Shown: piece by piece, positions 26,821 to 36,505 of the stretch
How positions within the stretch are numbered: position 1 is the stretch's first letter
How the letters are laid out: every line of letters begins with the position of its first letter
Assembly: GCF_016908375.1 (NCBI RefSeq)
Contig: NZ_JAFBDS010000001.1
Span: forward strand, 248,001-312,000
DNA from: Amphibacillus cookii
Lineage (GTDB): Bacteria; Bacillota; Bacilli; Bacillales; Amphibacillaceae
Direction of reading: 5' to 3'
DNA length: 64,000 bases
Notes under the pieces: generated by a model
What the model saw: the letters and a program-made list of their open reading frames with translations, nothing else
Databases searched by the model: none
Told to the model about the DNA's origin: nothing
Position numbers and translations under genes: made by a program

Positions 26821-28878
26821 ATGTTTAAACCGATCAGTAACAAATTACCGAAATTATTACATGGTGCAGATTATAATCCAGAACAATGGCTTGCTTACCC
26901 AGAAGTCTTTGAAGAAGATTTGCGTCTTATGAAATTAGCTAATTGTAATGTGATGTCAGTTGGCATTTTTTCGTGGGCGAAATTAGAGCCAGAAGAAGGG
27001 GTCTTTGATTTTGAATGGTTAGATCAAGTCATTGATCGGCTCCATGACAATGGGGTATCAGTCTTTTTGGCGACACCCAGTGGTGCACGTCCAACTTGGA
27101 TGTCAGAAAAGTACCCAGAAGTATTACGAGTAGAGAAAAATCGTGTTCGTAATTTACATGGTATGCGCCATAACCATTGTTTCACTTCACCCGTTTATCG
27201 TGAGAAAACGGAGATTATGAATACGAAATTAGCGGAGCGTTATAGCGATCATCCAGGTGTGTTAGGTTGGCATATCTCTAATGAATATGGTGGTGAATGC
27301 CATTGTGATTATTGTCAAGAAGCTTTTCGCAATTGGGTGAAAGCCAAATATCAAACGTTAGATGCACTAAATCATGCGTGGTGGACAACCTTTTGGAGTC
27401 ATACTTATACCAGTTGGTCTCAAGTTGAATCACCAGCTCCACACGGCGAGACTATGGTACATGGTCAAAACCTGGATTGGAAGCGCTTCGTCACCGACCA
27501 AACATTAGATTTTTATCGTCATGAAGTCAAACCACTTAAAGTAAAAAATCCTGATTTACCCGTTACAGCTAATTTCATGGAGCTCTTTGAGGGGTTAAAT
27601 TATGATAAATTTGCAGATGATCTAGATGTTGTGTCTTGGGATTCATATCCAACTTGGCATGATGCTAAAGATCAACGTGGTGTTGCTGCTTATACAGCGA
27701 TGAATCATGATTGGTTCCGTTCGCTAAAGGGAGGACAACCATTTTTGTTGATGGAAAGTACACCAAGTCTCACCAATTGGCAAGATATTAGCAAATTAAA
27801 GAAGCCTGGCATGCACATATTGTCGTCATTACAGGCAGTCGCTCATGGATCGGACTCTGTTCAGTATTTTCAATGGCGGAAAAGTCGCGGGTCAAGTGAA
27901 AAGTTTCACGGTGCAGTTGTCGACCATGCTGGCCATGAACACACCCGTGTTTTTAAAGAAGTTGCAGAATTAGGTGAAACATTGACTAAATTAGATGGTC
28001 TTGTTGGTGCCTCTGTGGAGCCAGAAGTAGCCATTATTTTTGATACAGAAAACCGTTGGGCGATAAATGATGCTCAAGGTCCGCGGAATATTGGTATTCA
28101 TTATGAGCGTACCGTTCAAGAACATTATCAAGCATTTTGGGAACAAGGCATCCCGGTTGATGTGATTGGAATGGAGCGAGATTTATCATCATATAAGTTG
28201 GTCATTGCACCGATGCTCTATATGGTCAAAGCAGGTGTGGGGGAACGAATTGAGCAGTTTGTTGAGACTGGCGGAACATTCGTAACGACTTATTGGTCGG
28301 GTATTGTGAATGAGACTGATCTTTGTTTCCTAAATGGTTTTCCAGGTCCACTTCGTAAAACGTTAGGTATCTGGTCGGAAGAAATTGATGCATTGTACGC
28401 CCATGAAACCAATGCTATTCAAATTAATAAGGCAAATCAACTGGGGTTATCAGGGCGCTATCAAGTGCGAGATCTATGTGATTTAATTCATTTAGAGGGT
28501 GCGACTCCGTTAGCTAATTATCAAGATGATTTTTATCAAGGTCGCCCTGCATTAACGGTAAATCAATTGGGTACAGGAAAGGCATACTATATGGCTGCTA
28601 GACAAACACTTGATTTCAATCGTGATTTTTACCGTGCTTTAGCAAAGCAACTGGATTTAAAACCTGTGATTGATCAAGCATTACCAGACGGTGTAACCGT
28701 TCAACAACGTTCAAATGAAACAACAGATTTCGTATTTGTGCAAAATTATTCTGATCAGGTCCGTGTGGTTACCCTAGATGATCATGATTATAAAGATGTT
28801 AAAACAAATGAGACGATTACAGGTTCAATTTTACTTGAAGGCTATTCGATTAAAGTGTTAGAGCGGTCGAGAATGTAA
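26821..28878 (+). CDS. ganA: GH42 beta-galactosidase
   Basis: A 685-residue cytoplasmic family GH42 enzyme that removes galactose from beta-galacto-oligosaccharides. The acid/base is Glu155 in WHISNEYGG and the nucleophile is Glu312 in LLMESTPS. A zinc-type cysteine cluster (Cys120, Cys160, Cys162, Cys165) characteristic of the family is visible. The trimerisation domain and a C-terminal beta domain follow. I place the start at ATG 26821, because the TTAGGA RBS lies 8 bases before it; ATG 26812 is possible. It completes the galactan pathway after the two galactanases and the importer. Confidence 0.93.
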   Translation: MFKPISNKLPKLLHGADYNPEQWLAYPEVFEEDLRLMKLANCNVMSVGIFSWAKLEPEEGVFDFEWLDQVIDRLHDNGVSVFLATPSGARPTWMSEKYPEVLRVEKNRVRNLHGMRHNHCFTSPVYREKTEIMNTKLAERYSDHPGVLGWHISNEYGGECHCDYCQEAFRNWVKAKYQTLDALNHAWWTTFWSHTYTSWSQVESPAPHGETMVHGQNLDWKRFVTDQTLDFYRHEVKPLKVKNPDLPVTANFMELFEGLNYDKFADDLDVVSWDSYPTWHDAKDQRGVAAYTAMNHDWFRSLKGGQPFLLMESTPSLTNWQDISKLKKPGMHILSSLQAVAHGSDSVQYFQWRKSRGSSEKFHGAVVDHAGHEHTRVFKEVAELGETLTKLDGLVGASVEPEVAIIFDTENRWAINDAQGPRNIGIHYERTVQEHYQAFWEQGIPVDVIGMERDLSSYKLVIAPMLYMVKAGVGERIEQFVETGGTFVTTYWSGIVNETDLCFLNGFPGPLRKTLGIWSEEIDALYAHETNAIQINKANQLGLSGRYQVRDLCDLIHLEGATPLANYQDDFYQGRPALTVNQLGTGKAYYMAARQTLDFNRDFYRALAKQLDLKPVIDQALPDGVTVQQRSNETTDFVFVQNYSDQVRVVTLDDHDYKDVKTNETITGSILLEGYSIKVLERSRM

Positions 28879-28937
28879 GGGCATACTCATTATCGAGTAA
28901 GAAAAGAACACTAATCAAAAGTGATGAGCATACTATC

Positions 28938-28980
28938 ATCCGAGCTCGGTTCAAATATATTTGAATCAAGTTCGGATTTG
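28938..28980 (+). terminator. Terminator after the galactan locus
   Basis: Imperfect 18-bp stem: ATCCGAGCTCGGTTCAAA at 28938-28955 pairs with 28960-28977, followed by TTGCTTTG. It closes the galactan gene cluster. Confidence 0.6.
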
Positions 28981-28992
28981 CTTTGTTGTTAG

Positions 28993-29156
28993 CTAATTCA
29001 CAGATAACCGCCTGCAAACCGCCCACCATAAAGTAGAGAGCAGTGGTCAATCTATTTAGATGGGCGGTAACAGCCGGTAATGCCCTGATTCACTCAAAGA
29101 ACCTGTAATCAGTGGGAGAAGAACGAAAATGCCCACTGATTGAAGGCTTGTTTTAT
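28993..29156 (+). repeat. bcr1-like structured repeat, copy 7 (short form)
   Basis: Begins TTCACAGATAACCG and ends GGCTTGTTTTAT. Stem changes are partly compensated: the closing arm CCGCCTG faces CAGCCGG, and the next arm ACCGCCCA faces TGGGCGGT. The terminal hairpin AATCAGTGGG / CCCACTGATT is intact. Confidence 0.88.
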
Positions 29157-29232
29157 ATGATCAAAGCAAAACGAAGAACCTTATAATAAGACAAGTTTTT
29201 CTAAATTTTTTAACCAAGTAGACATAAATTTT

Positions 29233-29241
29233 TGTTATAAT
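29233..29241 (+). promoter_or_regulatory. Extended -10 promoter of the phosphoglucomutase gene
   Basis: TGTTATAAT, an extended -10, 47 bp upstream of ATG 29289. No convincing -35. Confidence 0.5.
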
Positions 29242-29288
29242 GAAAAGGGTATCAATTTAAAAGGAAATTTCGAAGCGGAGGCGATTCA

Positions 29289-31028
29289 ATGCGTTGGCAA
29301 CATACATATAAACAATGGCATCAATACACAGATCTAGACCAAGAGTTACGACAGCAGTTAGATGAGCTAGCAGTTGACCAAAAAAAATTAGAAGATTGCT
29401 TTTATAAAAACTTGGCATTTGGAACAGGTGGTATGCGTGGTGAGCTAGGACCGGGACCAAACCGAATGAATATTTATACGATTCGTAAAGCTGCCTATGG
29501 ATTGGCACAATATATTTTAGAACAAGGTGAGCAAGCTAAGCATAGTGGCGTAGCCATTGCTTATGACTGTCGTTTTAAATCACCACTATTTGCAATGGAA
29601 GCTGCTAAAACGTTAGCAACACATGGTATTAAGGCTTATGTGTTTGAATCCTTACGTTCAACGCCGGAACTATCGTTTGCGGTTCGACATCTTAAAGCGT
29701 TTAGTGGCATTATGGTAACCGCAAGCCATAATCCACCTGAATATAATGGTTTTAAAGTATACAATGATGATGGTGGACAAGTTGGTCTTGATATGGCGGC
29801 AGATATTATCGCGAAGGTAAATGCAGTAGAAAATGAGTTGACCGTTCAAGTCGAACAAGAACAAACACTAAAAGCAAATGGTCTGATTGAAATGATTGGC
29901 GCTGATGTTGATCAGGCGTATCAAACACATTTACAAACGGTTGTTCAGCAACCCGAAATGATTGAAGCAGTCGCTGATCAACTCAAGATTATTTACACAC
30001 CACTTCATGGTACAGGGAACATCCCGGTACTACGCGCACTTCAATCTATGGGTTTTCAACATGTTGATGTGGTACCAGAGCAAGAGCAACCCGATCCAAC
30101 ATTTGGTACGGTAAAGTCACCAAATCCTGAAGAACATGAAGCATTTACGCTTGCAATTGAACAAGGTAAGAAGTCGGGAGCAGACCTGTTGATTGGAACA
30201 GACCCGGATGCTGACCGTGTTGGTGTTGCGACAAAGAATAATGAAGGACATTATGTGGTGTTAACTGGAAATCAAGTGGGTGCTTTAATGCTTGACTATT
30301 TAATTGTAGCAAAAAAAGCGCAAGGAACGCTTCAAGCTAATGCAACCGTATTTAAGACCATTGTAACAAGTGAATTAGGAAGAGATATCGCAAAGGCGCA
30401 TGGCTTAGAAACGATTGATACACTAACAGGCTTTAAATTTATTGGCGAAAAGATCAAGCAGTACGAAGAAACCGGAGAACGTAGTTTCTTATTTGGTTAT
30501 GAAGAAAGTTATGGCTATTTAGTTGGGGACTTTGTTCGAGATAAAGATGCTGTACAAGCTAGTATGTTAGTAGCTGAAGTGGCTGCTTACTATAAAGAGC
30601 AAGGAAAAACACTCTACCAAGGCTTACAGGATGTCTTTAAGAGATATGGATACTATTATGAAGGGTTACAATCATTGACATTAAAAGGGAAAGATGGTGC
30701 TGAACAAATTGATGCCTTATTAGTTGATTTTCGTCAAAGACCACCTAAATCAATTGCTAATCAAGAAATCGTCACTATTGAAGATTATCACATGAGTGAA
30801 CGCATCGATGTGTTCGGCCAAACTACTGAGCCGATTACTTTACCAAAATCGAATGTTTTAAAATACTTTTTAGCAGATGGTTCATGGTTTTGTGTCCGAC
30901 CATCAGGCACTGAGCCAAAAATTAAATTTTATTTTGCTGTTAATGGAGAAACAGAAGCTGAAACAAAAGCTAAGTTAAATAAAATTGAAACAGAAGTCAT
31001 GGCTCGTGTCGATGATTTCTTAAATTAA
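29289..31028 (+). CDS. pgcA: Alpha-phosphoglucomutase / phosphosugar mutase (PgcA-like)
   Basis: A 579-residue enzyme interconverting glucose 1-phosphate and glucose 6-phosphate. Active-site phosphoserine Ser146 lies in [11 protein letters not shown], the metal loop is DPDADRVG (about 310), the sugar loop is GYEESYGY (about 400), and the C-terminal phosphate-binding loop is RPSGTEPK (about 540). Length and motifs match the Bacillus PgcA type. It links cell-wall precursor synthesis, and here galactose processed by the Leloir pathway, to glycolysis. It has its own promoter and a strong terminator, so it is monocistronic. Confidence 0.93.
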   Translation: MRWQHTYKQWHQYTDLDQELRQQLDELAVDQKKLEDCFYKNLAFGTGGMRGELGPGPNRMNIYTIRKAAYGLAQYILEQGEQAKHSGVAIAYDCRFKSPLFAMEAAKTLATHGIKAYVFESLRSTPELSFAVRHLKAFSGIMVTASHNPPEYNGFKVYNDDGGQVGLDMAADIIAKVNAVENELTVQVEQEQTLKANGLIEMIGADVDQAYQTHLQTVVQQPEMIEAVADQLKIIYTPLHGTGNIPVLRALQSMGFQHVDVVPEQEQPDPTFGTVKSPNPEEHEAFTLAIEQGKKSGADLLIGTDPDADRVGVATKNNEGHYVVLTGNQVGALMLDYLIVAKKAQGTLQANATVFKTIVTSELGRDIAKAHGLETIDTLTGFKFIGEKIKQYEETGERSFLFGYEESYGYLVGDFVRDKDAVQASMLVAEVAAYYKEQGKTLYQGLQDVFKRYGYYYEGLQSLTLKGKDGAEQIDALLVDFRQRPPKSIANQEIVTIEDYHMSERIDVFGQTTEPITLPKSNVLKYFLADGSWFCVRPSGTEPKIKFYFAVNGETEAETKAKLNKIETEVMARVDDFLN

Positions 31029-31031
31029 TTC

Positions 31032-31070
31032 AAAAACGACTTTCATTAATCAGTATGGAAGTCGTTTTTT
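31032..31070 (+). terminator. Intrinsic terminator of pgcA
   Basis: Stem AAAAACGACTT / AAGTCGTTTTTT (31032-31042 and 31059-31070) ending in a T-run, immediately after the stop codon. Confidence 0.88.
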
Positions 31071-31090
31071 CTATTAGCAGAAGAAATAGA

Positions 31091-31185
31091 TGAGACACCT
31101 GCGGGACTCCACAGAGGGATTTGCGAGGAGGCTCGGCTATTCGTCTGCGGAAAGCAAGTGTATTTCCTCTGTGGTCCCTTTTATT
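31091..31185 (+). repeat. GC-rich palindromic intergenic repeat (Bacillaceae type)
   Basis: Contains GAGACACCTGCGGGACTCC, GCGAGGAGGCTCGGC and GCGGAAAGCAAGTGTATTTCC. The flanks pair: CCACAGAGG (31109-31117) with CCTCTGTGG (31166-31174). The GC-rich composition stands out from its surroundings. I recognise this phrase pattern as a dispersed intergenic repeat in Bacillaceae genomes, from memory. Only one copy is in this window. Confidence 0.6.
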
Positions 31186-31382
31186 TTTGATAGCGTTTTT
31201 TATAAAGAGATGACGGAGTGAATTTTGCCCCACCTTGAAAAAATTTACCGCATTCAACTTTATCGTCATCTTAAATTCATATCGCAATGTTATATGATAA
31301 CATTCTGTATTTAACATAGAAAAAGTGGAATAGAAAAAGGTATAGTTGAAGAAGAGATAAGATATATAAGGAGGCGTATGTT

Positions 31383-33920
31383 ATGGTTCAGAAGGTGTCG
31401 ACTGGTATTAAGGGTTTTGATCATACGATTGATGGACTTCGGTTAGGGGATAACGTCGTCTGGCAAGTTGATCATATCGACAGTTATCAGCGTGTTGTTC
31501 GATCTTATGTCGATCAAGCTTTATCAGATCAACGGCGTCTTATCTATGTTCGATTTGGTCAACATGAACCCTTATTAGAAGAAGGATTTGTTCCGGTTTA
31601 TCATGTTGATGCTTCGCAAGGTTTTGAATATTTTGCTACTGAAGTTCATCGTTTAATTGAAGAAGAAGGTCCTGAAGTTTTCTATGTATTTGACTGTTTA
31701 ACGGATTTATTAGAGCAATGGTGTTCCGATTTAATGATTGGAAATTTTTTTAAAGTATGTTGTCCTTATTTATATGAATTAGACACCGTTGCTTATTTTG
31801 CTTTGATTCGTAATGTGCATACGTATTCAACGATTGCACGTATTCGTGAAACGACACAAGTGTTGCTTGATCTTTATTCAGTTGATCAACATCATTATAT
31901 TCATCCAATAAAAGTTTGGGAGCGTTACTCACCAACGATGTTTTTTCCGCATTTAATTAAGGGAGATCAAGTGAAAAGCATCACTTCAAGTTCAGAAGCT
32001 GCTGCATTATTTAGCCATATTAATCGAATTGAAGAGCGCCCCGATTATTGGGATGCATTGTTTCAAGAGGCAGCATCGTATTTAACGGTAAAAGATGGTG
32101 AAAAAGATAAGATGAAGCGTAAGTTGATGTCTTTATTAATTGGTGAACAATCACGTATGTTTGAATTATGTGATCGTTATTTTACTTTAGCTGATATTCT
32201 CCGTATTGCCGAACGGGAAATTGGAACGGGCTTTATCGGTGGAAAAAGTGTTGGGATGCTATTAGCAAGAAAAATATTAGTAACAGACCCGGAAGATCGA
32301 TTCTCTTCATATCTAGAAGCACATGATTCGTTTTATATAGGTTCGGATATCTTTTACACTTACATCGTACAAAATGGTTGGTGGAAAGATCGTGTTTACC
32401 AAAAGACAGAAGCAGGCTATTATCCTTTTGCAAAAAAGCTTCAGGAAAAGTTACTAAGGGGTATGTTTCCTAATCATATTAAAGAACAGTTTACGCAAAT
32501 GCTTGCTTATTTTGGACAGTCACCGATTATTGTTCGATCAAGCTCATTACTAGAAGATAATTTTGGTAATGCTTTTGCAGGGAAATATGACAGTGTGTTT
32601 TGTATAAACCAAGGTACACCAGAGCAACGTTATCAAGCATTTGAGGATGCGATTCGCCAAGTGTATGCAAGCACGATGAATCCGGAAGCATTAGAATATC
32701 GCCTCAATCGTGGACTTGCTATGAAGGATGAACAAATGGCAATATTGGTGCAACGTGTATCAGGTGATCAATATAAGGATTATTTCTTTCCACACCTTGC
32801 TGGTGTCGGGAATTCATCTAATTTATATGTGTGGGATAAGGACGTTGATATGCAAGCAGGCATGTTAAGACTTGTATTCGGCTTAGGAACACGTGCGGTT
32901 GATCGAACAGTAGACGATTATGCGAGAATAGTCACACTTGATAAGCCAACTCGAAAACCACTCGTGCACAAAGAAGATGAGAAGAAATATTCACAACAAG
33001 CGGTTGACCTTTTAAGTCTTCGGGAGTGTCAATTAACAAGTGTTAAAGCTGATCATGTATTGAGTCAAGTATTAAATGTAGATCGTCGTTTATTTGCAAC
33101 GATAGATCATTTAGCGGGGATGCGCCTACGAGAATTAGGTTATCAAGATCACCCTGATCCTCATATTATAGATTTTAAGCGATTATTGAACAAAACAGCT
33201 TTTCCCCAATTAATGAAAGATATGCTTAAACGTTTATCCGATGTTTATGCCTATCCCGTTGATATTGAATTCACAGGAAATTTTACATCAGAAGATGTTT
33301 TTAAGATAAATCTTGTTCAATGTCGTCCTTTGCAAACACGAGGATTAGGAAAAACAGTTCCGATCAAACAGCGATTAGCTGACGAAGATTGTTTGATTGA
33401 AACAGCCGGACACTTTATGGGTGGTAACATACGTCTACCCATTGATTATATTATCCATGTTGATGTTGAGCGTTACCTTGATTTGATGGAACAAAATAAA
33501 TACGCTGTCGCAAGACAAATTGGTCAGTTAACACGTTATTTTAAAGACAAGACCCTTATGCTAATTGGTCCGGGGCGTTGGGGAACATCCACGCCTTCTT
33601 TAGGTGTTCCTGTTCATTTTAGTGAGATTCAACATGTTGATGTCATTTGCGAGGTTGCTTCACCCGAAAAAGGTTTTGAACCTGAATTATCATATGGAAG
33701 TCACTTTTTTCAAGATATGGTTGAATCGAATATTTTTTATGCAGCCGTTTTTGAAGGAAGTGAAGGGGTTCATTTTGATCCTAATTATTTATCGCGTTAT
33801 CCAGAGGTAAAGTTAGATATAATGAATAAAGAAGAGACGAAACAAGCACTGACATGTGTGAAAGCAAATGGAATGGAGCTGCAGGCAGATATTATTCAGC
33901 AATTGCTAATCTGTCGGTAA
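31383..33920 (+). CDS. Fusion of a RecA/KaiC-like domain with a PEP-synthase-type ATP-binding domain
   Basis: An 845-residue protein of unknown role. Residues 1-210 resemble a RecA/KaiC-like domain (VSTGIKGFDHTIDGLRLGDNVVWQVD), but the Walker A lysine loop is replaced by LGDNVVWQVDH, so nucleotide binding there looks lost. Residues about 270-700 match the N-terminal ATP-grasp domain of PEP synthase / pyruvate phosphate dikinase: GGKSVGMLLAR, VRSSSLLEDNFGNAFAGKYDSVF, and EFTGNFTSEDVFKINLVQCRPLQTR. A C-terminal segment carries LMLIGPGRWGTSTPSLG. The phosphohistidine and PEP-binding domains are missing, so it cannot be a complete dikinase. It is monocistronic, with an AAGGAGG RBS and a terminator. 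Confidence 0.75.
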   Translation: MVQKVSTGIKGFDHTIDGLRLGDNVVWQVDHIDSYQRVVRSYVDQALSDQRRLIYVRFGQHEPLLEEGFVPVYHVDASQGFEYFATEVHRLIEEEGPEVFYVFDCLTDLLEQWCSDLMIGNFFKVCCPYLYELDTVAYFALIRNVHTYSTIARIRETTQVLLDLYSVDQHHYIHPIKVWERYSPTMFFPHLIKGDQVKSITSSSEAAALFSHINRIEERPDYWDALFQEAASYLTVKDGEKDKMKRKLMSLLIGEQSRMFELCDRYFTLADILRIAEREIGTGFIGGKSVGMLLARKILVTDPEDRFSSYLEAHDSFYIGSDIFYTYIVQNGWWKDRVYQKTEAGYYPFAKKLQEKLLRGMFPNHIKEQFTQMLAYFGQSPIIVRSSSLLEDNFGNAFAGKYDSVFCINQGTPEQRYQAFEDAIRQVYASTMNPEALEYRLNRGLAMKDEQMAILVQRVSGDQYKDYFFPHLAGVGNSSNLYVWDKDVDMQAGMLRLVFGLGTRAVDRTVDDYARIVTLDKPTRKPLVHKEDEKKYSQQAVDLLSLRECQLTSVKADHVLSQVLNVDRRLFATIDHLAGMRLRELGYQDHPDPHIIDFKRLLNKTAFPQLMKDMLKRLSDVYAYPVDIEFTGNFTSEDVFKINLVQCRPLQTRGLGKTVPIKQRLADEDCLIETAGHFMGGNIRLPIDYIIHVDVERYLDLMEQNKYAVARQIGQLTRYFKDKTLMLIGPGRWGTSTPSLGVPVHFSEIQHVDVICEVASPEKGFEPELSYGSHFFQDMVESNIFYAAVFEGSEGVHFDPNYLSRYPEVKLDIMNKEETKQALTCVKANGMELQADIIQQLLICR

Positions 33921-33923
33921 AAT

Positions 33924-33990
33924 AAAAGAACCTCCAACAAGAGCCGGATATTCTAACATCCATACGTCACTGTAAGTAGGAGGATCTTTT
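33924..33990 (+). terminator. Intrinsic terminator
   Basis: AAAAGAACCTCC (33924-33935) pairs with GGAGGATCTTTT (33979-33990), with a loop of about 43 bases that can form an inner hairpin. It directly follows the preceding stop codon. Confidence 0.65.
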
Positions 33991-34004
33991 CGTTCATTCA
34001 ATAT

Positions 34005-34134
34005 TCACCACCCGTCTCAAAATAGAGAGCAGAGGTCAATCGATTGAGGTGGGTGGTAACGGTCGATAGTGTCCTGATTCACTCAACTAAAAAGCAGTGG
34101 GCGAAGAACCCCCACTGCTTGAAGTTTCGTTTTA
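34005..34134 (+). repeat. bcr1-like structured repeat, copy 8 (short form, 5' truncated)
   Basis: Lacks the first 20 bases. The main stem CCACCCGTCTCAA / TTGAGGTGGGTGG is strong, and the terminal hairpin is AAGCAGTGGG / CCCACTGCTT, a compensated T-A to G-C change relative to other copies. The final TTTTAT provides the stop codon (34132-34134) of the convergent PTS gene. Confidence 0.88.
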
Positions 34135-36000
34135 TTGCTCAAGTGGTTTCTTCAAGGCGCCTAATAACAGTGCAGAAACAATGGCGCCAATAATAATTGC
34201 AAGTAAATACATGAAACCACTACCTTCAACTAAGCCAATAACGAAAATACCACCATGCGGTGCAGGAAGACCGATATTAAACAGCATCGATAATGCACCA
34301 GCTACAGCAGAGCCTGCGACTAATGAAGGGATCACACGAACGGGGTCAGCAGCAGCGAAAGGAATCGCGCCTTCTGTAATAAAGCTAAACCCCATAATAA
34401 TGTTTGTTTTCCCTGCGTCACGCTCTTCACCTGTAAATTTATTTTTAAATAAGAATGTAGCTAAAGCAATGCCGAGTGGTGGGACCATCCCGCCAGCCAT
34501 AATCGCAGCATGAGGTGTTAAGAAACCTTCTGCGATCATTGCAATACCAAATGTATAAGCAGCTTTATTAATTGGACCACCCATGTCAATGGCCATCATT
34601 CCACCTAGAATAATACCGAGTAGGATAGCGTTTGTCGTTCCCATGCCTTGTAACCAATCACCTAAAGCATTATTAAACCAACTAACTGGGATTTCAATAA
34701 CAAAGAACATTAACATTCCAGTGATAAAAATACCGAGCACTGGATAGATTAAGATGGTTTTGATACCTTCTAATGACTTCGGCATATTTGCAAATACACC
34801 TCTTAATGCAACAACAATGTAACCCGCTAAGAACCCTGCAATTAAACCACCAAGAAAGCCTGAATCTCCTTGTGCAGCCATAAAGCCGCCAACCATACCT
34901 GGGGCTAAGCCCGGTCGATCAGCAATACTCATTGCAATAAAACCGGCTAAAACAGGAATCATCAAACCAAATGCATTTCCGCCACCGATCGTATTTAGCG
35001 CCTCAGCGAATCGGTTATAATCAGCGTCACCAGGCACATGGGCTTCGATCCCAAACAGGAATCCAAGTGCAATCAAGATCCCTCCACCAACAACGAATGG
35101 TAACATATGTGAAACCCCGTTCATGAGATGGCGGTAAAAGGCATTTCCAGATTTCCCGGCTTTGCTTGTACGTTCACTCGTTTGACTTGAACCTTGATAG
35201 CGTGGGGCGTCATCGGCTAATGCTTGTGATATAAGGGCATCAGGTCTTCTAATTCCGTCAGTAACCCCTGCTTCAATAACGACTTTACCGGCAAATCGAT
35301 CCATATCTACTTTCGTATCTGCAGCAATGATGATGGCGTCAGCAGCAGCAATTTCCTCATCTGTGAGGACGTTTTTTGCTCCACCTGATCCACGTGTTTC
35401 AACTTTAATATCGATGCCTAATTCTTTTGCTTTTGCCTTTAAGGCGTCTGCAGCCATAAAGGTGTGGGCAATTCCAGTCGGACAAGCAGTGACAGCTAAA
35501 AGTTGCTTATCACTATTTCCATTAGTTGCAGCGTTGTCTTGTTTTTCAACTTCTTTTTCGTCAATTGCTTGTAATATTTGATCAGCTGACGTTGCTTGTA
35601 AAAGTGTAGCGCGGAACTGTTCATCCATCAACATACTTGATAATCGAGCAAGTGTATCCAAATGCTCATTGTTTGCTCCTTCTGAAGCAGCAATCATAAA
35701 AAATAAGTGACTGGGCTGACCATCTAGTGCTTGGTAGTCAATTCCTGAACGTGAGCGGCCAAATGCGATGGCAGGTTGCTTAACCGCACTTGATTTCGCG
35801 TGGGGAATAGCGATACCATCACCAATTCCGGTTGAAGTATGTTGCTCTCGTTCGATAATAGCTGCTTTAAAGGCTTGTTTGTCTGAGAGCTTATTGGCCT
35901 GTTCTAATGAGTCTATTAAGTGATCAATGGCCTGATCCTTAGAATCAGCTGATAATTCAAGGTTAATCGTGTCTTTTCCTAATAAATCGGTAATTTTCAT
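34132..36000 (-). CDS. fruA: Fructose-type PTS transporter EIIABC
   Basis: A 622-residue phosphotransferase permease. The IIA domain (1-150) has phospho-His in GIAIPHAKS. The IIB domain (about 165-265) has phospho-Cys in VTACPTGIAHT. The IIC membrane domain (290-622) has GGGNAFGLMIPVLAGF and GGPINKAAY. This A-B-C order is that of Firmicutes FruA, which imports fructose as fructose 1-phosphate. The usual fruR and fruK partners are not next to it, and a Spo0E-like gene lies upstream instead. It starts at ATG 36000 with a GGAGGG RBS. The stop codon is in the adjacent repeat. Confidence 0.9.
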   Translation of the reverse strand: MKITDLLGKDTINLELSADSKDQAIDHLIDSLEQANKLSDKQAFKAAIIEREQHTSTGIGDGIAIPHAKSSAVKQPAIAFGRSRSGIDYQALDGQPSHLFFMIAASEGANNEHLDTLARLSSMLMDEQFRATLLQATSADQILQAIDEKEVEKQDNAATNGNSDKQLLAVTACPTGIAHTFMAADALKAKAKELGIDIKVETRGSGGAKNVLTDEEIAAADAIIIAADTKVDMDRFAGKVVIEAGVTDGIRRPDALISQALADDAPRYQGSSQTSERTSKAGKSGNAFYRHLMNGVSHMLPFVVGGGILIALGFLFGIEAHVPGDADYNRFAEALNTIGGGNAFGLMIPVLAGFIAMSIADRPGLAPGMVGGFMAAQGDSGFLGGLIAGFLAGYIVVALRGVFANMPKSLEGIKTILIYPVLGIFITGMLMFFVIEIPVSWFNNALGDWLQGMGTTNAILLGIILGGMMAIDMGGPINKAAYTFGIAMIAEGFLTPHAAIMAGGMVPPLGIALATFLFKNKFTGEERDAGKTNIIMGFSFITEGAIPFAAADPVRVIPSLVAGSAVAGALSMLFNIGLPAPHGGIFVIGLVEGSGFMYLLAIIIGAIVSALLLGALKKPLEQ

Positions 36001-36253
36001 TGTTCAAACCCTCCTTGATTGGATTAGAAAGTAAACAGGTGAAAAATGGAGTATAAAATATAATTCCTTAATATAACCTGTTTATACTTCTATCATAAAT
36101 GAAACGTTTTCATAAATCAATCATTTTCAATCATTTTTTATCAAAAATAATCAATAACGATCAATACGAAGCTTTACAGATCTAAAAAACGCGTGACTTT
36201 TACTATGATAATGCCCGGAATGAGGGATGTATAAACCAATTCCTTCACTACAG

Positions 36254-36402
36254 GTAAAACGATTGTAAACCACCCACTTAAAATAGAGAGCAGTGGTCAA
36301 TCGATTGAGGTGGGTGCTAACGGCCGCTAATATCCTGATTGACTCAACTAACAAGCAGTGGGAAAAAAACGAAACGGCCCCCTGATTAAAGTTTCGTTTT
36401 AT
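36254..36402 (+). repeat. bcr1-like structured repeat, copy 9 (short form)
   Basis: 5' end diverged (AAAACGATTGTAAACCACCC). The stem CCACCCACTTAA / TTGAGGTGGGTG is conserved. In the terminal hairpin only one arm carries the GC change (AAGCAGTGGG facing CCCCTGATT). Ends TTTCGTTTTAT. It lies in the 500-bp gap upstream of the fructose PTS gene; nothing else is seen there apart from AT-rich promoter-like sequence. Confidence 0.82.
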
Positions 36403-36505
36403 AAACCTCAAACATATAAAAAAACCTACTATATTAAAAGTAGGTTAACAGGTGAAAGTCAATTGAGCCGAGTGATATGAATGGAGGACTGACAAACACG
36501 AAGTT

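Noticed and set aside
36098-36115. cre-like TGAAACGTTTTCA upstream of the fructose PTS gene
   Set aside because: One base short of the 14-bp cre consensus, and with no clear promoter placement; too weak to list as a site.
36151-36411. Minus-strand open frame of 86 codons
   Set aside because: It covers repeat copy 9 on the opposite strand, has no family resemblance and no RBS.
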